64,000 nucleotides of DNA, from the NCBI RefSeq assembly GCF_014229095.1, contig NZ_JAARZC010000002.1, forward strand, positions 1 to 64,000, written 5' to 3'. A program made the position numbers and the translations under genes. Positions 1 to 6,342 of the stretch are shown here, piece after piece; position 1 is the stretch's first letter; each line of letters starts with the position of its first letter. The DNA comes from Listeria cossartiae subsp. cayugensis (GTDB lineage: Bacteria; Bacillota; Bacilli; Lactobacillales; Listeriaceae). The notes beneath the pieces are model-generated. The model was not told where the DNA came from, ran no database searches, and was given only the letters and a program-made list of their open reading frames with translations.

Positions 1-4
1 TTAT

Positions 5-77
5 GGCTTGGTAGCTCAGTTGGTAGAGCACTTGATTGAAGCTCAAGGTGTCGGCAGTTCGATTCTGTCCCAAGCCA
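5..77 (+). tRNA. tRNA-Phe (GAA)
   Basis: Full cloverleaf: acceptor GGCTTGG pairs with CCAAGCC, anticodon loop TTGAAGC gives GAA, T arm has GTTCGATTC. No CCA is encoded. It is the first of eight closely packed tRNA genes and the array may begin upstream of the window. Confidence 0.96.
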
Positions 78-98
78 CTTTTTTTCTTTTTTTAATAT

Positions 99-182
99 GG
101 AGGGGTAGCGAAGTGGCTAAACGCGGCGGACTGTAAATCCGCTCCTTCGGGTTCGGTGGTTCGAATCCACTCCCCTCCACCA
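99..182 (+). tRNA. tRNA-Tyr (GTA)
   Basis: Class II tRNA with a long variable arm. Acceptor GGAGGGG pairs with CCCCTCC, the anticodon is GTA, and the 3' CCA is encoded (180-182). Confidence 0.96.
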
Positions 183-189
183 TTTTTAT

Positions 190-263
190 AGGGGCATAGT
201 TTAAAGGTAGAACTGAGGTCTCCAAAACCTCCAGTGTGGGTTCGATTCCTACTGCCCCTGCCA
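190..263 (+). tRNA. tRNA-Trp (CCA)
   Basis: Acceptor AGGGGCA pairs with TGCCCCT. The anticodon stem GAGGT/ACCTC encloses CTCCAAA, giving anticodon CCA. The 3' CCA is encoded. Confidence 0.96.
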
Positions 264-277
264 TATATTAAAATAAT

Positions 278-351
278 GGCGGATGTGGCGAAGTGGTTAA
301 CGCACCTGATTGTGGTTCAGGCATTCGTGGGTTCGATTCCCATCATCCGCC
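278..351 (+). tRNA. tRNA-His (GTG)
   Basis: Acceptor GCGGATG/CATCCGC carries the extra G(-1) opposite C73, which is the histidine identity mark. Anticodon GTG. No encoded CCA. Confidence 0.95.
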
Positions 352-380
352 CTTTTTGTTTTTAAGTCTAATATAATTGT

Positions 381-452
381 TGGGCCATAGCCAAGCGGTA
401 AGGCAACGGACTTTGACTCCGTCATGCGTTGGTTCGAATCCAGCTGGCCCAG
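381..452 (+). tRNA. tRNA-Gln (TTG)
   Basis: Acceptor TGGGCCA pairs with TGGCCCA. The anticodon loop CTTTGAC gives TTG. No encoded CCA. Confidence 0.95.
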
Positions 453-457
453 TTAAT

Positions 458-529
458 GCGGAAGTAGTTCAGTGGTAGAACATCACCTTGCCAAGGTGGG
501 GGTCGCGGGTTCGAACCCCGTCTTCCGCT
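458..529 (+). tRNA. tRNA-Gly (GCC)
   Basis: Acceptor GCGGAAG pairs with CTTCCGC. Anticodon GCC sits between CACCT and AGGTG. It begins only 5 nt after tRNA-Gln. No encoded CCA. Confidence 0.95.
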
Positions 530-548
530 TTTAAATTGAACATTGTGC

Positions 549-622
<74 letters not shown>

Positions 623-667
623 TTTGCAAAATTAATGTTTTAAAGTTATAATTTATTATATTGTTAC

Positions 668-751
668 GCCGGCGTGGCGGAATTGGCAGACGCGCTGGAC
701 TCAAAATCCTGTGCCCGCAAGGGCGTGCCGGTTCGACCCCGGCCGCCGGTA
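668..751 (+). tRNA. tRNA-Leu (CAA)
   Basis: Class II tRNA with a variable arm (GCCCGCAAGGGC). Acceptor GCCGGCG pairs with CGCCGGT, the first pair being G-T. Loop CTCAAAA gives anticodon CAA. The anticodon stem CTGGA/TCCTG holds a T-T mismatch at its second pair. Last gene of the array. Confidence 0.94.
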
Positions 752-758
752 TACTATG

Positions 759-793
759 ATACCAACGTTTCTAACGATTCGTTGGTATTTTTT
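759..793 (+). terminator. Terminator of the tRNA array
   Basis: ATACCAACG pairs perfectly with CGTTGGTAT (9 bp, 12-nt loop) and is followed by a T run. It lies 7 nt after tRNA-Leu. Confidence 0.9.
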
Positions 794-823
794 ATTTCAA
801 TGGTAGATTATGCTTGAAAGTTG

Positions 824-900
824 TGTTATAAATAGAACTGATAAACAACAATTTAGTAGGAGGATATCTTACAAGTTCAATATCCTAATAATTTGTTGTT
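824..900 (+). promoter_or_regulatory. Promoter and structured 5' leader of the Mga-like regulator gene
   Basis: An extended -10 (TGTTATAAA, 824-832) could start transcription near 839. The leader then holds an imperfect inverted repeat: outer arms AACAACAA (844-851) and TTGTTGTT (893-900), inner arms AGGATAT (861-867) and ATATCCT (880-886) around a 12-nt loop. A good AGGAGG at 858-863 has no start codon at a usable distance, so a leader peptide is not evident. Function unknown. Confidence 0.4.
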
Positions 901-991
901 AAATGTTAGTTTTTACTGGTTTATGTGACTATATTAACATGCGAAAAAACTAAAAATTATTGTTTATTAATCTTTCACGGAGAGGATAGTT

Positions 992-2506
992 ATGCTTACG
1001 AATTATATTGAAAAGGATATCAAAAGGAAATGTTTGATTTGTGATTTTCTACTTAAGAATAAGCATACGAATTTAGATGAAATTGCAGAATATATGGGGA
1101 CTTCGAGGGTAACGGTGAGGTCGGATATTCATGCGTTGAATGAGGAATTGGATGGCTGGATTGTTATTCAGATGAAAGAATGTGCAGAAAATTGGGTGTA
1201 TCGATGTCAGTTGCAAAACGGGATGACAGAGCGGAAAGTTTTGTATAAGTTGTATGATAACTCGATGTTTTTGAATTGTATGGCTTTTTTTGTTACGAAT
1301 GTGGAGGAGCATAAGTTTACTGATTTTATGGATGCTTATTTTATTTCTCATTCGCATGCGTATCGGTTGAAGCATAAGGTAGAGGAGTTTCTTCGTGAAA
1401 TTGATTTGACGCTAGAGAATAATCGGATTACTGGGAAAGAGTACCGGGTTAGATATTTGATTGCGCTTCTTCAGGCGGAATATGGTGTGCGTATTTATCC
1501 ACTTTTGGATGAGGAGAAGCGTATGATTGATGACTTTATGGCGACTTTGAATTTGCGGATTAATATTGATTCATTAGCGCATAATGCGGAAGGTCATGCT
1601 TATTTTCGGTCGCTGATTTCGATGGTATTTAAAAGGGATATTCCGACTAGTGCGATTATTTTGGATGAACAGTGTCAGAAATATATTGAGTCTTCGAGGT
1701 TTCTTGATATGGTTCGAAAAAGTAGTAAGGAAACGCTAGAAAAGGGACTTGGCACGGAGTTTTCGTATAATGATTATTTGTATTTGATGTTGATTTATTA
1801 TTCAACTAATTTTAGTATTATTGATGCTTCTATGAAAAAAGTGGAACTCGAGCAGTTTAATGAATTAATCTTGAAAAATGAGGATTTGCAGTCTTTGCTT
1901 AATTTATTTGAGGAATATTTTGGCGAGGAAGTTGTGAATCATTCGCTTTTTCGGGCGGCGCTTTGTTATTTTTTGAAAAAGACATTGTTTAACTTGCAAG
2001 GGCTTATTCCGAGTAATGAACGGTTGTTGGATAAGAAGTATCAGCCGCTTTATTTGGTTGTGAAAAGTGTTTTGGAGCGCTGGAATAAGGCGAGTGGGCG
2101 GCGCACGTTGTTGAGTGATTCGCATATTAATTATTTGACGATTCATTTATATCCGCTTATTTATAAATGGAATAATCCGGTGCAAATTTGTATTTTTTCG
2201 TTTAATTTGATTAATTTTGAGTCGTGTAAGTTTCAAGTGGAACAGGAGCTTGGGCGGAAGGTTACGGTGCATGAGTCGATGTTTAATTCGGTAGATGAGT
2301 TGAATAAAGTTTTAGCGGAGTCGAGTGAGCCGACCGTTGTGCTTTGTCACCCGAATTGTGAAATGGAATTGAAGGAAGCGGTGCAAGGGACGATTATTCC
2401 GATTTCGCTGGCGTTTTTTGATCGGGATTTAGAAGATTTGGAAAGTGCGATTCAGTCGCTTAGAATAAAAGAACATGAAAAAAGGCTAGCCTATTTGAGG
2501 GGCTAG
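992..2506 (+). CDS. Mga/AtxA-type PRD-containing transcriptional regulator
   Basis: This 504-aa cytosolic protein resembles virulence-type PRD regulators (Mga/AtxA family). Residues about 1-60 form a winged helix-turn-helix (EIAEYMGTSRVTVRSDIHALN). The middle is long and helical as in PRD modules, and the last ~100 residues look like an EIIB-type alpha/beta fold. Such proteins usually sense PTS phosphorylation through PRD histidines, but I could not assign the phosphosites. The start follows a CACGGAGAGGAT ribosome site. It lies alone between the tRNA array and gadD, which converges on it. The stop codon is inside the shared terminator. The target is unknown; the adjacent gad genes are one candidate. 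Confidence 0.75.
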   Translation: MLTNYIEKDIKRKCLICDFLLKNKHTNLDEIAEYMGTSRVTVRSDIHALNEELDGWIVIQMKECAENWVYRCQLQNGMTERKVLYKLYDNSMFLNCMAFFVTNVEEHKFTDFMDAYFISHSHAYRLKHKVEEFLREIDLTLENNRITGKEYRVRYLIALLQAEYGVRIYPLLDEEKRMIDDFMATLNLRINIDSLAHNAEGHAYFRSLISMVFKRDIPTSAIILDEQCQKYIESSRFLDMVRKSSKETLEKGLGTEFSYNDYLYLMLIYYSTNFSIIDASMKKVELEQFNELILKNEDLQSLLNLFEEYFGEEVVNHSLFRAALCYFLKKTLFNLQGLIPSNERLLDKKYQPLYLVVKSVLERWNKASGRRTLLSDSHINYLTIHLYPLIYKWNNPVQICIFSFNLINFESCKFQVEQELGRKVTVHESMFNSVDELNKVLAESSEPTVVLCHPNCEMELKEAVQGTIIPISLAFFDRDLEDLESAIQSLRIKEHEKRLAYLRG

Positions 2507-2517
2507 CCTTTTTTTTA
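2481..2517. terminator. Bidirectional terminator between the regulator and gadD
   Basis: AAAGGCTAGCC (2481-2491) pairs perfectly with GGCTAGCCTTT (2501-2511) and has A and T tracts on both sides. The regulator's TAG stop (2504-2506) lies in the right arm and the gadD stop (2515-2517) at the edge of the T run. Confidence 0.92.
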
Positions 2518-3909
2518 GTGTGTGAAGCCGTGGACGCCGGATTGTTGGGAATCGTGGAAAAGAATGTGGGCGTTGTTAAGTTCTTCGATGGAAGCTTGGA
2601 AGTCTTGGATGAATTCTTCTGCCATATTAAAACCGAGGTCGGCGCGGCAGACGTAACGTTGAATGATGATGTTTTCTAGATTTTTTGGTAGTGGGTATGC
2701 GGGAACTTGCCATCCGCGCATTTGTAGACGGTCAGCTAAATCGTAGAGGGTCCATTTTACATCTAAGTTATCTTTTAGTTTATAGCAGACAATTGGCAAA
2801 TGGGAGCCGTCATTGTATATGTCGAAGTAGCCGGTTTGTTCGACTGCGTGGGCAAGGTATTGTGCGACGTCGCTAGTTTTTTGGTGAATGGTGCGGTAGC
2901 CTTCGAAGCCGTAGCGTAAGAAATTGTAGTATTGACCGATGATGTGGCTGGCGCTGCGGGAGAAATTGATTTGCATGGTTGGCATTTCTCCGCCAAGATA
3001 GCTGACTTTAAAAATGAGTTCTTTTGGTAAATAGCTTTCGTCTTTCCAAAGGACCCAGCCAATACCTGGATAAACGAGGCCGTATTTGTGACCGGATGTA
3101 TTAATCGAGATAACATTTTTTAAGCGAAAGTCCCAGATGATGTCAGGTTCGACAAATGGTGTGAAGAAACCACCGCTTGCTGCGTCGACGTGAATATAGA
3201 CTTTGTAATCTGTTTTGCTATTGTATTCTTCTAATTTTTCGTTAAGTGCGTAGATGTCATCGTAGCGACCTGTGTAAGTGATGCCGAGGATGCCGACCAC
3301 ACCGATTGTATATTCATCGACGTAATCAAGGACTTGGTCGGTGTTGAGTTGCATGTGGTCTTTATCCATTGGAACAACGCGCATATCGATATCCCAGTAG
3401 ACGCAAAATTTTTCCCAGCAAACTTGGTAGCCGGATGAGATAACTAGGTTTGGTTTTTGCGCATATATATCAAGCCCAAGTTTTTCAGCGCGTTTTCTCC
3501 AAGCAAATTTCATCGCCATTCCGCCAAGCATACACGCTTCACTAGAGCCAATTGTCGAAGTCCCCATGAATTTTTGGTCCTTAGGTGCATGCCACAAGTC
3601 AGCGATAATATTGACGCAACGATTTTCTAGTTCGGCTGTTCTAGGATATTCGGATTTATCAATCGCATTTTTTTCTAGTGTTTCGGACATTAATTTGGTT
3701 GCTTCATCTTCCATATAGGTTTGGCAAAAAGTAGCCAGGTTTTGACGGGCGGAACCTTCATCTAAAAGTTCATCTTTCACTAAACGATAGGCAATCCGAG
3801 GTTCGAGTGGTTCTTTAGGAAGGGTGTATTTAGGGATATCACGATCCTCTGCACTGGATCCAAAAACGGGTTCTAAATAACTTTCTTGATTTTCTTTACT
3901 ATATAACAT
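2515..3909 (-). CDS. gadD2: Glutamate decarboxylase (GadD2 type)
   Basis: PLP-dependent decarboxylase converting glutamate to GABA and CO2 while consuming a proton, the core of the Listeria glutamate acid-resistance system. The 464-aa length is normal for GadB/GadD. HVDAASGG (about 240-247) holds the cofactor-binding Asp242, and SINTSGHKYG (about 268-277) holds the Schiff-base Lys275. It is preceded by an AGGAGG-type ribosome site and starts 13 nt after the antiporter gene, so the two form one operon (antiporter first). Listeria carries several gad loci; the pairing and order fit the lmo2362-lmo2363 (gadT2D2) locus as I recall it. No truncation or frameshift seen. Confidence 0.95.
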   Translation of the reverse strand: MLYSKENQESYLEPVFGSSAEDRDIPKYTLPKEPLEPRIAYRLVKDELLDEGSARQNLATFCQTYMEDEATKLMSETLEKNAIDKSEYPRTAELENRCVNIIADLWHAPKDQKFMGTSTIGSSEACMLGGMAMKFAWRKRAEKLGLDIYAQKPNLVISSGYQVCWEKFCVYWDIDMRVVPMDKDHMQLNTDQVLDYVDEYTIGVVGILGITYTGRYDDIYALNEKLEEYNSKTDYKVYIHVDAASGGFFTPFVEPDIIWDFRLKNVISINTSGHKYGLVYPGIGWVLWKDESYLPKELIFKVSYLGGEMPTMQINFSRSASHIIGQYYNFLRYGFEGYRTIHQKTSDVAQYLAHAVEQTGYFDIYNDGSHLPIVCYKLKDNLDVKWTLYDLADRLQMRGWQVPAYPLPKNLENIIIQRYVCRADLGFNMAEEFIQDFQASIEELNNAHILFHDSQQSGVHGFTH

Positions 3910-3921
3910 GATTTTTTCCTC

Positions 3922-5445
3922 CTATAATTTGTCTTGCTTCATAATATGTTTTTCGTCGGGGTTAATAATGTGTTCGCCGCGAGCTCTAGGATGGGTAAAT
4001 TTATTGATGTCACTTGCACCTAAATGCGTAATATCTTTTGGCGTAATGTCTTTTTTATCGTGCACGGCGTAGATGATAAATGGAATTAACACGGTGACGA
4101 TAAAGCTGATTGATAAGATAATAATGTAGGTCATATCGCTTTTTGCGGCGATGGATGCTGGCGGGACAAATGAGATACATAAAGCGAATACAGATGTTAT
4201 TAAGCCGATGAGCGCCACAATCACTTTGACAATTTTGCCACCAGGGATTTGGTAAGTGCGTTTTAAGCTCGATTTTTTGAAAATAAGTACTAAGTAACCG
4301 ATGAAAAAGAGTAAATAGCCGACTAAATAAATGACTACGGTTAGGGAAATTGCGGTTAGGAAGGATAAATTATTTCCGCCGCCACCAAATGTGAGAATTG
4401 CTGCCCAAATGGTCACTACGACGCCTTGAACCATAATAAGTGGGACTGGTACGCCATGTTTATTTACTTTTTTCATTTTTTCGGGAAGTAAGCCTTGTTC
4501 GGCTGCAGTGTACATGCCTCGTGATGGACCGACTACCCAAGCACTGACTTCACCCATGACACCTAGCGCAATCATTATCGCGATTAGTTTTACTGCCCAA
4601 CCTAAGCCGGAACCAAAATGTAAAATTAATGCTTGGAATGTTTGCACGACACCGGAGCTAAGGGATAAATCTTTTAAAGGTAACACAGCGGAGATTGTTA
4701 AGCCGCCGATTGTATTCAGCGCGATAGCTAAAATAACGAGCATAATCATTGCTAGTGGGTAATCGCGTTTTGGATTGGTCATTTCATTGACGTGGCTCGC
4801 GGAAGCTTCAACACCCATGTAAGCGAGTATAAATGACACGAAGATGACTAATGTTGAAGCTTTTGAGAAATCCGGGATAAACGCCTCTTTTGAAAAAGTG
4901 ACGTGGAGGGGATTTCCGCCAGCAACGTAAGCAATACCTAAAATAAATAAAATGATTGCTGGGATGAGAATACCGATAATAAAACCAAATTTTGCGATTT
5001 TAGCCGTATTTTTCGTACCACCTAGTTGGGAAAAAGTAAGTCCCCAAAAAATAACTAGCACTCCGATAAATTTAATAAAAGGATTCGATTCGAGCGCGGG
5101 AAAATCAAATACATAGGATAACGCGCCGAGAATGAAGTAAATCATTGTAACGAATCCAACTGTTATTTGAAACCACTGAAAGAAGATTGCGGCAAAACCA
5201 AAGCGTTCCCCGAGTGTGTTTCCTACCCAAGAAAAAATACCGCCTTCTTGCCAACCATCCACCGTCGCCATTTCTGCTGCACATAAAGCGACAGGCAAAA
5301 ACCATAAAAATCCGCCAAGTAGCAAGAAAAATACGAGATGAAAGCCGGAAGTGGCAAATGTTGGATATTCATAAACAGTCATAACCATGGAAGCCGTGAT
5401 AGCGAAAAATCCGAATAAGGTTAAAGACTTTGCTTGTTTAGTCAT
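3922..5445 (-). CDS. gadT2: Glutamate/GABA antiporter (GadT2 type)
   Basis: Inner-membrane APC-superfamily antiporter of 507 aa with about 12 hydrophobic segments. It exchanges external glutamate for the GABA made by GadD. The N-terminus (KSLTLFGFFAITASMVMTVYEYP) matches the GadC family, and the protein ends in a charged cytosolic tail of about 50 residues (from KKDITPKDITHLG), comparable to the pH-sensing C-plug of E. coli GadC. The ATG follows TTTTGGAGGTAATACACA. It is the first gene of the gad operon, preceded by a leader that contains a small ORF. No sigma-B consensus (GTTT / GGGTAT) was found in the upstream region. Confidence 0.93.
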   Translation of the reverse strand: MTKQAKSLTLFGFFAITASMVMTVYEYPTFATSGFHLVFFLLLGGFLWFLPVALCAAEMATVDGWQEGGIFSWVGNTLGERFGFAAIFFQWFQITVGFVTMIYFILGALSYVFDFPALESNPFIKFIGVLVIFWGLTFSQLGGTKNTAKIAKFGFIIGILIPAIILFILGIAYVAGGNPLHVTFSKEAFIPDFSKASTLVIFVSFILAYMGVEASASHVNEMTNPKRDYPLAMIMLVILAIALNTIGGLTISAVLPLKDLSLSSGVVQTFQALILHFGSGLGWAVKLIAIMIALGVMGEVSAWVVGPSRGMYTAAEQGLLPEKMKKVNKHGVPVPLIMVQGVVVTIWAAILTFGGGGNNLSFLTAISLTVVIYLVGYLLFFIGYLVLIFKKSSLKRTYQIPGGKIVKVIVALIGLITSVFALCISFVPPASIAAKSDMTYIIILSISFIVTVLIPFIIYAVHDKKDITPKDITHLGASDINKFTHPRARGEHIINPDEKHIMKQDKL

Positions 5446-5496
5446 TGTGTATTACCTCCAAAATATTTTTGTTTGCGGAAATACGTTTAAACGAAG

Positions 5497-5565
5497 CTAT
5501 AAATAATTAGAATGATGCTTAATTAATGGTAAATGTGATTTTTTTGGAACATCATCAGTTAACAC
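5497..5565 (-). CDS. Candidate 22-aa leader ORF upstream of gadT
   Basis: Reading leftwards, TAGGAGGTG (5574-5582) is followed after 8 nt by a GTG codon opening a 22-codon ORF (MLTDDVPKKSHLPLIKHHSNYL) that stops with TAG, 51 nt before the gadT start. The ribosome site is stronger than that of most genes here. It could be a regulatory leader peptide or a small protein. No homolog is recognised and expression is unproven. Confidence 0.4.
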   Translation of the reverse strand: MLTDDVPKKSHLPLIKHHSNYL

Positions 5566-5744
5566 GAGAAAAGCACCTCCTAAGTAATTGTTTGTTGGAA
5601 CAGTTATAAGATTAGCACGTTTGATTCCGAAAATTATTCCAGTTTTTTTCTTAGCCAGGAAAAATTTTTGAGACAATGCTTGTAGTTGTTCTATTCGCAG
5701 CAAACGCATTCATTAAATTTTTTTCCATTTTTAGTAAAAAACAC

Positions 5745-5773
5745 TTGCACTTTAAAAAAAATGGGTGTATTGT
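5745..5773 (+). promoter_or_regulatory. Candidate promoter of the Rrf2-yhgE pair
   Basis: TTGCAC (5745-5750), a 17-nt spacer and TATTGT (5768-5773) lie 63 nt before the chosen Rrf2 start. The whole 390-nt divergent region 5446-5835 otherwise holds the small leader ORF of gadT and AT-rich sequence with no further gene. Confidence 0.45.
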
Positions 5774-5835
5774 ATATAGATGTTAAATGTCCATTAAGGA
5801 TATTGAAAGGTAATAATGGGAAGAGGGAGGATTTA

Positions 5836-6309
5836 ATGATGAAGTTGAGCAAAAGTATGGACCAGGTATTTTGTATTATGACGATGTTGTACACCCAGAA
5901 GGTAGATGTTCCCATTTCTTCCGTAACTATTCATCACCGTTTGCGTGATTCGTCACCGTCTTACATTAGTAAAATTTTGAGAAAGTTAGTCGTTAGTGGG
6001 CTGATTAATTCAGTTTCCGGTAATAACGGCGGCTTCACACTTGCTAAAGACCCGGAAGAAATTAATTTGCTGGATATCGTAGAAGCAGTGGAAGGAAAAA
6101 TTGATACATACCCAGATTCTGACTTAATCCACACTGTTTTCTCGGACTATCACGAATTTGCAGAGTCCGGCATTCACACCATTACAAGTGCTTTTAGAAA
6201 CGCTGATAAAGAATACGCGAATTATTTATACTCACAAAAATTATCTGTTTTAGTAGAGCAAGTGATTGGGAAAGAACGAACCACTATCATAGATTGGAAC
6301 GAAGCGTAA
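5836..6309 (+). CDS. Rrf2-family transcriptional regulator
   Basis: Small DNA-binding regulator of 157 aa with an N-terminal winged helix (residues about 10-85, including SPSYISKILRKLVVSGLI and the wing GNNGGFTLAK). The only cysteine is in the first helix region, so the three-cysteine [2Fe-2S] site of IscR/NsrR is absent and the signal must differ. The frame is open further upstream, but GGGAGG (5825-5830) is placed for ATG 5836 (or 5839), so I start there. It is followed after 33 nt by the YhgE-type gene, suggesting one transcript and local regulation of that envelope protein. Confidence 0.85.
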   Translation: MMKLSKSMDQVFCIMTMLYTQKVDVPISSVTIHHRLRDSSPSYISKILRKLVVSGLINSVSGNNGGFTLAKDPEEINLLDIVEAVEGKIDTYPDSDLIHTVFSDYHEFAESGIHTITSAFRNADKEYANYLYSQKLSVLVEQVIGKERTTIIDWNEA

Positions 6310-6342
6310 TAAATCTTTAAAAGAAAGAAGTGCGGTAATAAA

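Noticed and set aside
43-264. 73-codon minus-strand ORF across the tRNA genes
   Set aside because: It runs antisense through three tRNA genes.
5446-5700. Sigma-B promoter for gadT
   Set aside because: No GTTT / GGGTAT pair at suitable spacing was found by eye.
5497-5709. Full 70-codon ORF on the minus strand upstream of gadT
   Set aside because: The upstream part has no ribosome site; only the last 22 codons follow a strong one, so only these were kept as a candidate.
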